The translations under genes and the position numbers were made by a program. From assembly GCA_905213905.1 (NCBI GenBank), contig CAJMKD010000028.1:1-28340 (forward strand): a stretch of DNA of 28,340 nucleotides, written 5' to 3'. Source of the DNA: an uncultured Sutterella sp. (lineage in GTDB: Bacteria > Pseudomonadota > Gammaproteobacteria > Burkholderiales > Burkholderiaceae_F). The notes below the pieces were generated by a model. That model saw only the letters and a list, made by a program, of their open reading frames with translations, did no database searches and was not told where the DNA came from. Of the stretch, positions 1 to 7,855 are shown piece after piece (the first letter of the stretch is position 1; each line of letters starts with the position of its first letter).

Positions 1-635
1 CTTTCATCCGTCTTGTCGAAGTAGCCGCGCGCATTGACGCGGCTCATGTCGTACATGGTCGTGGCAACGGTCGCCTTGATGCGCGTATCCATCGCTGCCG
101 CGTTGACGGCCATGCCGCCCCAGCCGCAGATGCCGAGAATGCCGATGCGCTCTGGATCGACGTCTTCGCGGGTCGAGAGATAGTCAACCGCCGCGCTGAA
201 GTCCTCGGTATTGATGTCGGGCGAAGCCACGTAGCGGGGGCTGCCGCCGCTCTCGCCCGTAAAGGACGGATCGAAGGCAATCGTGAGGAAGCCGCGTTCG
301 GCGAGCGTCTGCGCGTAAAGCCCGGAAGACTGCTCCTTCACGGCGCCGAAAGGTCCGCTCACGGCAATCGCTGCGTACTTGCCGCCATCGGCCGGCGCTG
401 CCTTGGGCTTATAGAGGTCTGCGGCAAGCGTGATGCCGTAGCGGTTCACGAAAACAATCTTTTCGTGCGAGACCTTGTCGCTTTGCAGAAAAACCTTGTC
501 CCACTTCGTTTCGAGAACAAGCTTTTCGGGCGTGATGACGCTCGGTTCGACAGGCGCAGCCGCTGCTGCGCCAATGGTTGAAACGCTCATGCATGCCGCC
601 ATCAGAACGGCCGCGCAGGGAGTCTTCTTCAGCAT
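1..635 (-). CDS. Exported alpha/beta hydrolase, dienelactone-hydrolase-like (3' end cut by window edge)
   Basis: Reading the minus strand gives 211 codons before the window edge. The N-terminus (MLKKTPCAAVLMAACMSV, then an Ala run) looks like a Sec signal peptide, so a periplasmic enzyme is likely. The strand-turn-helix element GICGWGG around residues 168-174 places Cys170 at the nucleophile elbow, as in dienelactone-hydrolase-type alpha/beta hydrolases; the catalytic Asp and His would lie beyond the edge. The substrate is unknown, but ester or lactone hydrolysis is the family role. I chose the ATG at 635 because a GTGAGG motif sits 9 bases upstream; the ATG at 641 is only 3 bases from it. 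The gene lies downstream of a LysR gene on the same strand, which may control it. Confidence 0.75.
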   Translation of the reverse strand, partial: MLKKTPCAAVLMAACMSVSTIGAAAAAPVEPSVITPEKLVLETKWDKVFLQSDKVSHEKIVFVNRYGITLAADLYKPKAAPADGGKYAAIAVSGPFGAVKEQSSGLYAQTLAERGFLTIAFDPSFTGESGGSPRYVASPDINTEDFSAAVDYLSTREDVDPERIGILGICGWGGMAVNAAAMDTRIKATVATTMYDMSRVNARGYFDKTDE

Positions 636-880
636 CGTCATAAACCTCACTCAAAAGAACCCGCGCCCGCATTTCCATCACCGGCCGCTGAGGCGCGCGC
701 CCCGCATTGAAGGAATTCGTCCGGCGCCGCCCTGCGGGCTTGAAGTCCGCAGGAATGTCTGCCGGCCGCGATTGAAGTGTAGAGACGACGCTTTCAAATA
801 ACAAATACTTTCTATTAATACGGATGCATGCCTGTTAGGCATATAAAGGCAGAAAGCAGGCACAGCAAGCCGCAAGCGCC
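636..880. other. Intergenic spacer between LysR gene and hydrolase
   Basis: This 245-bp spacer separates the LysR stop from the hydrolase start. It contains an AT-richer stretch around 795-850 that could hold the hydrolase promoter on the minus strand, and the short inverted repeat GCCTaacAGGC near 833-843. I see no convincing -35/-10 pair and no credible gene. Confidence 0.4.
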
Positions 881-1774
881 TTATTCAAGGGGTCCGAGCG
901 CCGCTTCCTCCTCCCGCAGAAAGTCGAGGAGCATCTGCACGGGCTTCGTGAGCCGCCGGTTCTTTTCCCAAGCCACCACCACTTCAGCTTCGAGCTTCGG
1001 GTAGAGCGGCAGCCACACGACGCCGCTTTCGGGCTCGGGATTGACGATGCCGCGAAGTGCGAGCACGTGCCCGACGCCAGCCTCGGCAAAGAGATAGGCG
1101 TTGTAGAGCAGATTGAAGGTGCCCACGATGCGCAAGTCCTCCGCTAGATAGTGGAGCCAGCCAGCGAATTCGTTTCGCTCAAAGGCCTGGCTCGAGCAGA
1201 GGATCGGCTCGTTGACGAGGTCCTTGGCTTCAAGGCGCGTTTTGCCGGCAAAGGGACCGTCCTTGCGCGTGAGGACCCCCCAGACGTCCTTCGAGCGCAG
1301 GCGGATCGTGGAGTAGTTCGCCACATCGGCCGTGCCCACAAAGACGCCGAGGTCCGTGAGTCCGGAGTGGAGCTCCGCCTTCACGGTGGGCTCCGCGCCG
1401 CTCACCACGACGCAGCGCACCTTCGGCGCCGCATCCTGCAGGCGCTTCACCGCCCGGGCAAAAGTCCGCAGTGCCGGCGTCTCGCCCGCGGCAATCCGAA
1501 TTTCGCCCGAAAGCTCGTCCTCTTCGAGCATTTCGCGCTTGGTGCGGTCGCAGAGATCCACGATCGAACGCGCACGCTCGAAAAAGAGCTCGCCCTTGGG
1601 CGTCAGGCGCAGCCTGCGGTTCGAGCGCACAAAAAGCTTGTGCCCGAGCTCTGCCTCGAGCTCCATGAACTGGCGCGAGAGCGTCGGCTGCGTCAGATGG
1701 AGGCGCTCGGCAGCGCCCGAAATGCTTTCCGCTTCAACGGCGGCAATGAAATAGCGAAGTACGCGGACGTCCAT
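881..1774 (-). CDS. LysR-family transcriptional regulator
   Basis: This is a 297-residue protein of normal length for LysR-type regulators. The N-terminal winged helix-turn-helix spans about residues 4-62, with the typical run AAERLHLTQPTLSRQF. The rest is the substrate-binding domain, which usually senses a pathway metabolite. I chose the ATG at 1774 because the protein then begins MDVRVLRYF, the normal LysR start, and AGAGGA lies about 8 bases upstream; the longer frame to 1816 adds 14 atypical residues. It is divergent from the DUF362 gene, and the shared region holds a perfect dyad with T-N11-A spacing, so it probably regulates that gene and itself. The exported hydrolase downstream may also be a target. 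The effector is unknown. Confidence 0.9.
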   Translation of the reverse strand: MDVRVLRYFIAAVEAESISGAAERLHLTQPTLSRQFMELEAELGHKLFVRSNRRLRLTPKGELFFERARSIVDLCDRTKREMLEEDELSGEIRIAAGETPALRTFARAVKRLQDAAPKVRCVVVSGAEPTVKAELHSGLTDLGVFVGTADVANYSTIRLRSKDVWGVLTRKDGPFAGKTRLEAKDLVNEPILCSSQAFERNEFAGWLHYLAEDLRIVGTFNLLYNAYLFAEAGVGHVLALRGIVNPEPESGVVWLPLYPKLEAEVVVAWEKNRRLTKPVQMLLDFLREEEAALGPLE

Positions 1775-1799
1775 ATTGGGTTCCTCTGGTGCAGCGGCT

Positions 1800-1818
1800 C
1801 CATGCTTATGAAGCATGG
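1800..1818. promoter_or_regulatory. Candidate LysR operator (8-bp dyad, T-N11-A)
   Basis: CCATGCTT-atg-AAGCATGG is a perfect inverted repeat. The inner sequence TGCTTATGAAGCA fits the T-N11-A consensus of LysR recognition sites. Its centre at 1809 is about 65-67 bases upstream of the start point predicted from the promoter at 1840-1869, which is where LysR activators usually place their main binding site. Confidence 0.6.
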
Positions 1819-1839
1819 AAATTAGGAAAACAAAAGCAT

Positions 1840-1869
1840 TTGATATCTTAGTGCCGCGGCCAGGATAAT
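1840..1869 (+). promoter_or_regulatory. Candidate sigma-70 promoter of the DUF362 gene
   Basis: TTGATA at 1840-1845 (five of six matches to the -35 consensus) is followed after 18 bases by GATAAT at 1864-1869 (five of six matches to the -10 consensus). Transcription would begin near 1876, leaving a leader of about 105 bases before the ATG at 1982. The LysR dyad lies just upstream. Confidence 0.5.
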
Positions 1870-1981
1870 GACGAGCATGGCACCGCCCGAAAGCGAAGCC
1901 TTTCTATCCATTCTGTCGTTTTCTGAAGCTTTCGGGCGCTTTTCTCCGATCAACGGACGTCATCAGTCTTTGGAGCGCATC

Positions 1982-3361
1982 ATGTCGTTTTCGCGCCGCA
2001 CCCTTCTCGCCGCTGCCGCCTCCGCCGCCACTGCCAGCGCACTATCTGCCGCCGGCGCAGCTGATCAGAGCGGAAGCGCTTCCCCAGCCGCCGAAGCGTC
2101 CACTTTTCCCCGCCACCGGCCGCTCGGCCGCGGCATCGGCGCCATGCCGGGACGCGTCGTCTGGTCGCACGAGCCCGCAGCCGTCCACTGGACAGGCGAA
2201 GGCTACTGGTGGGAGCTTGAGCATTACGATGAGGCCGTCGTTCGCCGCATGCTCGATCGCGCCGTTGCGGCGCTCGCCGGCGAAGCCGTCCCCGAAGCGC
2301 GCTCAGGGCGCCCTGAAGCCCTGCAGATGCAGCGCGCCTGGCAGAAGCTCTTTGAAGCGCACAACCGCCGCCGAGGACTGAAAGCCGGCTATGTACACGG
2401 CGAAAAGATCGCCGTCAAGGTCAACATGAACGGCTCGGGCGCGTACGGCAGCGATGCGCCGGGCTTTACGGAAGAAAGCTATGGGAGCGCTGCTCTCATG
2501 CGGGCGCTCCTCGAGAGCCTCGTCGAATATGCCGGCGTTGCACCTGAGGATATTGTCTTTTACGATGCAGGCCGTGTATTCCCGAAATATCTCATGCAGC
2601 ATGTATCGGCCGGCAAAATGGCTGGCGTCGTGTTCCGGCACCGCGATCCGGGCGGTCCGCTCGACGCAGCGCCCGAGAAGTCCATGCCGATCCGCTGGGC
2701 GGGACGCATCCGCGGAGAAACCTCCTATCTGCCGCGCTGCGTTGTTGAGGCACGCTACCTCATCAATCTCGCAAATCTCAAGGGCCACTGCTACGGCCTC
2801 ACGCTCTGCGGCAAGAACCACTTCGGCTCCTTCGTCAATAGCGACCGCATGCGCGCACCCCAAGCTGCCGGCCTCCATGGCAACGTGGCAGGCGCCGCCG
2901 CGGGCGACTACTCGGTGCTTGTCGACCTCATGGCGCACGCGCATCTCGGCGGGAAGACCGTGCTTTACCTCCTTGACGGCCTCCTCACCGCCACAGGCGA
3001 GAGCGTGTCGCTCACGGCCGAAGCGGCCCGCTGGTCCATGCCGCCTTTCTCAGGCAGCTTCTGCGCAAGCCTTTTTGCGTCGCAGGACCCCGTCGCTATC
3101 GACTCCGTCGGTGCCGACTTCCTCATGAACGAGCCCAACATGGTGAGCCGCAATTTCGCGCTTGCGGGAAACACCGGCGTCGAAAACTATCTCCATGAAG
3201 CGGCGCAGGCCGGCGATCCGCCCTCTGGCACGCATTACGGGGACGGCCTTGGCGGACGCGTCGAAAGTCTCGGCGTGCACGAGCATTGGAACAATGTCCG
3301 GGAGAAGCGCTACAGCCGCAATCTCGGCGAAGCCGAAGGCATCGAGCTCGTGCGGGTGTAG
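1982..3361 (+). CDS. Tat-exported DUF362-family protein
   Basis: This is a 459-residue protein. The N-terminus MSFSRRTLLAAAAS is a twin-arginine signal (Arg5-Arg6), suggesting export in folded form. The body looks like a DUF362 domain, with the family-like segment LKGHCYGLTLCGKNHFG at about 266-282 and ASQDPVAIDSVGADF at about 366-380. DUF362 proteins have no firmly established reaction. Scattered Cys residues (253, 270, 276, 361) do not form a clear ferredoxin cluster, although the Tat signal hints at a cofactor. I chose the ATG at 1982 over the one at 1868 because GGAG lies 8 bases upstream and the Tat signal is then at the true N-terminus. A LysR gene is divergent and a strong hairpin terminator follows. 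Confidence 0.8.
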   Translation: MSFSRRTLLAAAASAATASALSAAGAADQSGSASPAAEASTFPRHRPLGRGIGAMPGRVVWSHEPAAVHWTGEGYWWELEHYDEAVVRRMLDRAVAALAGEAVPEARSGRPEALQMQRAWQKLFEAHNRRRGLKAGYVHGEKIAVKVNMNGSGAYGSDAPGFTEESYGSAALMRALLESLVEYAGVAPEDIVFYDAGRVFPKYLMQHVSAGKMAGVVFRHRDPGGPLDAAPEKSMPIRWAGRIRGETSYLPRCVVEARYLINLANLKGHCYGLTLCGKNHFGSFVNSDRMRAPQAAGLHGNVAGAAAGDYSVLVDLMAHAHLGGKTVLYLLDGLLTATGESVSLTAEAARWSMPPFSGSFCASLFASQDPVAIDSVGADFLMNEPNMVSRNFALAGNTGVENYLHEAAQAGDPPSGTHYGDGLGGRVESLGVHEHWNNVREKRYSRNLGEAEGIELVRV

Positions 3362-3426
3362 CAGCCCGGCGCGAAATAGGCGACATAGGCCGAAGGCGGC
3401 TTCTCTTCTTTTGCTTCTCAAGAAGC

Positions 3427-3464
3427 GGAAAAGTCCGATGCACTTGCGTGCGCCGGACTTTTCC
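3427..3464. terminator. Hairpin terminator between convergent DUF362 and assT genes
   Basis: GGAAAAGTCCG (3427-3437) pairs perfectly with CGGACTTTTCC (3454-3464). An inner GCAC/GTGC pair extends the hairpin. The T-runs within the arms lie at the 3' side on both strands, so it probably serves the converging genes in both directions. Confidence 0.75.
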
Positions 3465-3523
3465 TTTGACGGCTTGCCGGGCTTCGGGCACAAGCGCCGC
3501 ATGCCCGGCAGAACTCCGCGAGA

Positions 3524-5350
3524 TTACTTCGCGTTGAAGGCCTTTTCAACGTCGACCACCATGGCCTGGTAGCCGGACGTGTTCTCAAGCTGGATTTCAA
3601 GCGAAGGCTCCTTCGCGCCCCACTTGAATTCGTTGATGTACGGATTCGGGGCGGATTCGAAGGCACCGGTCTTAAAATTGAAGGCAGCGCCTGCGGTGGC
3701 CGAATAGACAAAGACCGAGTCCTTGTCCGGCATGTATTCCGTGAGCGACGTCACGGGGCTGTACCATTCGTGGCCGCGTTCCTTGCCGTATTCCCAAACC
3801 TGTTCGACCGTCATCTTGTTCTGGTCGATCTTGTAGATCACGGCGCGCGAATACTTCATGTCGGGCATCGGCGGCTGTTCCATGCCGCGCGCGTCGCCGT
3901 TGTCGAAGACCGACAGGTAGAAGATGTTCTTGTCAGACTTCGAGTCGATGCGCCAGCCGGTGTGCTGCGTCCACGACCAGTCGAAGCCGCCTTCGCAGGT
4001 CGAGCCTTCGCACTTGATGGGCTTGCCGTCCTTGTCAACAGGCGTGAGAACCTTGTCCTTGAACTTGTCGCTCCAGCCTTCGGGCGAGCCCATGATCCAC
4101 TTCACCTGATGGTCGCGGCCGATCTTGATCAAGGCAGACTGGTGGCGGGACGAAATGATGATCGAGTCGTCGGTCGGGTCATAGTCGACCGAATTGACGT
4201 GCGCCCAGTTGCGGCCTGCGCCAGAACCAACGATGTCGCCGAACTGATCGTTCTGGTCCTGGGCGGCGAGCTGCTCGGCCGTCATCGTCTGCCCGGCCTT
4301 CGAAGCATCGATGTTGAGGCACACGGCACCCTGGTCGAGCGCCTTGAGAACAACGTCGCGATACGGATCGAGAATGTCGAAGAGACGCCATTCGTCGACG
4401 ACGACGCCGTTTTCATCCACTTCAATGATCACGTCGCGGACCGTGCGCACGTGCTTGCCGTCGGGACGCTTGACGTCGGAAGAGGCCACGCGAACGAGAT
4501 AGTGGCCGTTCTGCATCGGATCCATTGCGTGCGAGAAGTCGTTGTAGCCGTCAGGCAGGCGGTGATTCCAGATTTCGCGGCCCATCAGGTCGTACTTGAC
4601 GTAGCGCTGGCCGTAGCCCCAGGTGAAGGCGCCGTCCTTGTTCTGACGGAAGCCCATCATGATGCCGGCTTTGTAGATGTCGTTGAAGTCGAAAATGGGA
4701 TCGGGCGCCATATACCAGCGGATCTCGCCCTTCGTGTCGATGATCGCGTTCTGCGGATAGCGGTTCCATTCGAGCGCGCCGCCCATGGGGTTGTTCCAAA
4801 CAGCGCGGGTTGAATCTGCTGGCGCTGCGATCATGTTGTTGACGAGGATGAGTCGATCGGAGAATTCCTTGTCAACCTTCTTCACGTTGACCTTGAAGAA
4901 GGAATCGCGAACGCCGGCATAACCGGCCTGCTGAATCGAAGCGGGCTGCGCATAGATCTTGTAGCTTTCCTTCACCTTTTCGGACTTGCCGAAGGCGGTC
5001 TTCGTATAGGAGACCTCCACGGTGTTGCGGTAGCCGCCGTAAAGGCCGAAGACGGGAATGCCGCCGTGGGTGCGGGCCTGCGCGTCGCTCACCTTGTATT
5101 TGATTTCCTGGCCGCCCTTCTTCGGAACGATGCGCACCGTAATGTCGGTGAGCACATAGCCGCCATTGCGAATCACGGCGGTGAGCGGCGCGATTTTGTA
5201 GGGGTTCATGACGACGGCGCCGATTTTGCCCGAAGTCGGATAGGTCACATGGGCGCCGCTCGCGCCGCCCATAGCCATGGCGCCGCTCGAAAATGCAGCC
5301 GCAGCCGCAAAAGCGACGGCGCCCGCGAGAATCGTCTGACGAATTTTCAT
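3524..5350 (-). CDS. assT: Arylsulfate sulfotransferase (periplasmic)
   Basis: This 608-residue enzyme transfers sulfate from one phenolic sulfate ester to another phenol, without PAPS, through a sulfo-histidine intermediate. The N-terminal signal peptide ends near GAMAMGG. Residue spacing matches the E. coli enzyme: His274 (DFSHAMD), His384 and Asn386 (NWAHVNS), Arg402 (SSRHQ, 18 after His384) and nucleophile His463 (WTQHTGW). A cysteine pair, CEGSTC, sits 11 residues before the nucleophile, like the disulfide of the E. coli enzyme. The ATG at 5350 has AAGGAGC seven bases upstream; the frame to 5401 adds residues before the signal peptide. A LysR gene is divergent. No DsbL/DsbI pair, which oxidises AssT in uropathogenic E. 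coli, is present in the window. Confidence 0.93.
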   Translation of the reverse strand: MKIRQTILAGAVAFAAAAAFSSGAMAMGGASGAHVTYPTSGKIGAVVMNPYKIAPLTAVIRNGGYVLTDITVRIVPKKGGQEIKYKVSDAQARTHGGIPVFGLYGGYRNTVEVSYTKTAFGKSEKVKESYKIYAQPASIQQAGYAGVRDSFFKVNVKKVDKEFSDRLILVNNMIAAPADSTRAVWNNPMGGALEWNRYPQNAIIDTKGEIRWYMAPDPIFDFNDIYKAGIMMGFRQNKDGAFTWGYGQRYVKYDLMGREIWNHRLPDGYNDFSHAMDPMQNGHYLVRVASSDVKRPDGKHVRTVRDVIIEVDENGVVVDEWRLFDILDPYRDVVLKALDQGAVCLNIDASKAGQTMTAEQLAAQDQNDQFGDIVGSGAGRNWAHVNSVDYDPTDDSIIISSRHQSALIKIGRDHQVKWIMGSPEGWSDKFKDKVLTPVDKDGKPIKCEGSTCEGGFDWSWTQHTGWRIDSKSDKNIFYLSVFDNGDARGMEQPPMPDMKYSRAVIYKIDQNKMTVEQVWEYGKERGHEWYSPVTSLTEYMPDKDSVFVYSATAGAAFNFKTGAFESAPNPYINEFKWGAKEPSLEIQLENTSGYQAMVVDVEKAFNAK

Positions 5351-5475
5351 TTCTACTGCTCCTTTCATGGTTGACGACCCGTGACCGATCCGGGCGGACA
5401 AACCGCAGCGCCGCTTTCGGGGGAAAAGCGCCCTTCGCCTCGCGCGCAGCCGATCTGATCAATCTTGGGAACACG

Positions 5476-5519
5476 TAGAATTCTAGGAATCCGCCCGTTT
5501 TTCTTGAACGCAGACGTTC
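5476..5519. promoter_or_regulatory. Candidate operator region between assT and its divergent LysR gene
   Basis: Two dyads lie in the 217-bp divergent intergenic region: the palindrome TAGAATTCTA (5476-5485) and GAACG-caga-CGTTC (5506-5519). On the minus strand TAGAAT could be an assT -10 box, with a poor -35 (TTCAAG) overlapping the edge of the second dyad. That would fit an activator-dependent promoter. Assignment to the LysR protein is inference. Confidence 0.35.
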
Positions 5520-5567
5520 CAGAGGACTTTTGCGTTTATTGCGAATCCCAATTGACAAAAGCGAACA

Positions 5568-6563
5568 ATGCTTTCGGAATCATTCATGACCAACCGTCCC
5601 GCCGGACTTGAAGCGCTCGACGAGCTCTCGCTCGGCGACATGCGATTTTTGTGCGCGCTCATCGACACGAAATCCCTCACCGAAGCAGCCAAAGCGACAG
5701 GCAGCAATCTTTCGAGCGCATCACGTCGCCTCAAACGCCTTCGCAACATTTTTGGCGACCCGCTTTTTCTGCGCTCGACGCCTAACATGATTCCGACCGC
5801 GCGCGCACTCGCGCTGGCGGCCGTTCTGCGCCATCTCATCCGAACGAGCAGCGATCTGGTGGAGCCGGAAGTGTTTTCGCCTGCGAAGCTCAAGCGAACC
5901 TTCCGCATCGGCGCCGTCGACAATGCGGTTTTCGCCGTCATGCTGCGCGTCTTCGAAAAGCTCTGCGAAATCGCACCCGACGTGTCGGTAGAAATCCGAC
6001 AGATAGAAGACGATCTTTTCGATGAGCTTGCCGACGGCGACATCGATCTTGCTGTGCTGCCGTCGACGCGCCCGATTCTCCCTGGATTCCGAGAAAAGCG
6101 CCTCTACCCGGTTACGTACTCGCTCTGCGTGCGCAAAGGCCATCCGCTCGAACAGTACTGGCATGTGCATCACGAACTGCCGCTCGAAGAAATCGCCAAG
6201 TACCGCAAGATCGTCGTCGCCAACCGCACCGTCAAGGAGCGGCAGCAGTTCTTGCTTGACGAGCGCCGGTTTCTCGGCAAAAGCATCCAGAATGCGGCCT
6301 TCACGATGCCCTACTTCCTCGCTGTGCCCGCGCTCCTTGAACACACCGACTTCACTGCAATTCTGCCCAAGGAAACCGCGCAGGCGCTTTCGAGCTACCT
6401 GCGCGAACCGCTCGTCATGCTGCCCTACGGACCGGGCGGAAAGGAAGAAACGCTCTATCACACGCGCATCATCTGGCACGAGCGCACGGATCTGGATCCG
6501 GCGCTCGTCTGGCTGCGCGGACTTTTTGCGACCTATGCTGGGAGCGCTTCAGAGGGCCACTGA
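5568..6563 (+). CDS. LysR-family transcriptional regulator, divergent from assT
   Basis: This is a 331-residue protein. Its N-terminal helix-turn-helix (about residues 22-80) includes LTEAAKATGSNLSSASRRLK and FGDPLFLRSTPNMIPT, characteristic of the NodD/SyrM-like branch of LysR regulators, which often sense aromatic compounds. A substrate-binding domain follows. Two starts are possible: ATG at 5568, and ATG at 5586 with CGGAA about 8 bases upstream. Neither has a strong ribosome site, and I keep the longer one. Its divergent position suggests control of assT, perhaps by a phenol or aryl sulfate. A hairpin terminator follows the stop at once. Confidence 0.88.
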   Translation: MLSESFMTNRPAGLEALDELSLGDMRFLCALIDTKSLTEAAKATGSNLSSASRRLKRLRNIFGDPLFLRSTPNMIPTARALALAAVLRHLIRTSSDLVEPEVFSPAKLKRTFRIGAVDNAVFAVMLRVFEKLCEIAPDVSVEIRQIEDDLFDELADGDIDLAVLPSTRPILPGFREKRLYPVTYSLCVRKGHPLEQYWHVHHELPLEEIAKYRKIVVANRTVKERQQFLLDERRFLGKSIQNAAFTMPYFLAVPALLEHTDFTAILPKETAQALSSYLREPLVMLPYGPGGKEETLYHTRIIWHERTDLDPALVWLRGLFATYAGSASEGH

Positions 6564-6582
6564 AGGGAGCTGCAGGCAGCAA

Positions 6583-6610
6583 AAAAGCCGTCGGGTCTCC
6601 GGCGGCTTTT
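6583..6610. terminator. Bidirectional terminator between lysR and thioredoxin genes
   Basis: AAAAGCCGTCGG (6583-6594) pairs with CCGGCGGCTTTT (6599-6610) with one wobble and a GTCT loop. T-runs on both strands fit a shared terminator for converging genes. Confidence 0.75.
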
Positions 6611-6669
6611 CCTTCTTTCAGCGCCCGAAAGCTTCCAAGCGGAACAATCGGGCAGGGCTGCGCAAACAA

Positions 6670-7077
6670 TTACTTCTTTTCGGGTTCGTCCGGACCGGAA
6701 AGAAGAATGTCGACGCGTTCGCGAAGCGTGTCGTGATCGATCTGGCCCTTGTGAATCCAGATCGGCTCGCCCGTCTTGTCATAGAACATCTGCGAAGGCA
6801 TCGTTTCGATCAGGTACTTGTCTTCAATGCCGCGGTATTCGTCAATGTTGATGACGATGAAGGCGGCCTTGTCGCCGTATTCCTTCTGAAGATCCTTCAT
6901 GACCTGTTCCGTTTCCGGGCAGCCGGCGCACCAGGGGGCGCCGAAGTCGACGACCGTCACCTTGCCCTTGACGGGGAAGGGTTCCTTCCAGTCGGTCTTG
7001 TCGGCGGCGCTCGCGCCGCTCGAAAGCGCAATCAGGGCGGCGCCGAAGCAGGCGGCCATGAACTGACGACGAAGCAT
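6670..7077 (-). CDS. Exported thioredoxin-like protein
   Basis: This is a 135-residue protein with a Sec signal (MLRRQFMAACFGAALIAL, cleavage probably after ASA at 24). The thioredoxin fold carries the redox motif WCAGC (Cys50, Cys53) and the cis-proline loop ETMPS (Pro94). The motif resembles that of periplasmic reductases and maturation thioredoxins rather than DsbA (CPHC). It is the last gene of a five-gene unit with an ABC transporter, DUF4418 and rhodanese. A plausible role is to keep cysteines of those proteins, or of the nearby cytochrome, reduced; that is inference. AAGGAG lies about 9 bases before the ATG. Confidence 0.85.
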   Translation of the reverse strand: MLRRQFMAACFGAALIALSSGASAADKTDWKEPFPVKGKVTVVDFGAPWCAGCPETEQVMKDLQKEYGDKAAFIVINIDEYRGIEDKYLIETMPSQMFYDKTGEPIWIHKGQIDHDTLRERVDILLSGPDEPEKK

Positions 7078-7152
7078 GTTGAGAATCTCCTTGACGAGAA
7101 ATGGGTTCGGTCTTGTTTGGCGGATTGTAGCGGGCGAAGAGCGCCGGGAACC

Positions 7153-7851
7153 TTAAGCGGGATCGCCGCCCTTTTGAGCGGGCCGCTCGGTGAGAACGCC
7201 TTCAGCCATGTCGTAAAGACGGTCGGAGGCACCGATGCTGAAGGTGTCGTGCGTCACCATCAGGACGCCCGTCCCCTTGTCGGCGAGCGAGCGGAAGATG
7301 GCAACCACTTCTTCGGCCGTCTGCGCGTCGAGGCTTGAAGTCGGCTCGTCGGCAACGATCACTTTGGGCTCGCACATGAGCGCGCGCGCAATGGCGACGC
7401 GGCGAAGCTCGCCGCCAGAGAGCGCGCTCGGATACTGGTTTGCGAGCTCGCCGAGCCCGACCTCGTCGAGGAGCTTCTGCGCCCGGCCGGCCGGCTCCGG
7501 TCCGCGCGCCGAGAGGTACCACGGCAGACGGACATTATCGATCACGGTGAGCGTCGAGAGGACGCCCGCACCCTGCGGCACGTAGCCGACAGCGCGGTTG
7601 CGAAGTTCCGAAGCGGCTTCGTCGCTCATGCCGGCAAGCGCTTCGCCGCAAAGGACGGCCTCGCCTTCAGTGGGCGAGAGGAGCCCCACGATGATGTTGA
7701 GAAGCGTCGACTTGCCGGAGCCCGAGCGCCCGAGCAGCGTCACAAATTCGCCGTCGCGCACCGTGAGGTCGGCGTTGCGCAGAGCCCAGAAGGGTCGTCC
7801 GCCGCGCTCGTAGCGCTTGCCGACGTTTTTCACTTCGATGAGATTGGGCAT
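7153..7851 (-). CDS. ABC transporter ATPase, LolD/MacB type
   Basis: This 232-residue ATPase is complete. Walker A is GRSGSGKST at about 41-49, the signature is LSGGELRR near 144-151, Walker B is VIVADEPTSSLD at about 164-175, and the switch His is in VTHD. The family works with FtsX/MacB-type permeases, powering movement of lipoproteins or substrates at the outer face (mechanotransmission) rather than classic import. It starts 4 bases after the stop of the permease gene, so the two are translationally linked. The thioredoxin gene follows after 75 bases. Confidence 0.9.
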   Translation of the reverse strand: MPNLIEVKNVGKRYERGGRPFWALRNADLTVRDGEFVTLLGRSGSGKSTLLNIIVGLLSPTEGEAVLCGEALAGMSDEAASELRNRAVGYVPQGAGVLSTLTVIDNVRLPWYLSARGPEPAGRAQKLLDEVGLGELANQYPSALSGGELRRVAIARALMCEPKVIVADEPTSSLDAQTAEEVVAIFRSLADKGTGVLMVTHDTFSIGASDRLYDMAEGVLTERPAQKGGDPA

Positions 7852-7855
7852 ATCC

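Noticed and set aside
3770..4813. Plus-strand open frame (347 codons) opposite assT
   Set aside because: Antisense shadow of assT; the assT frame holds all catalytic residues.
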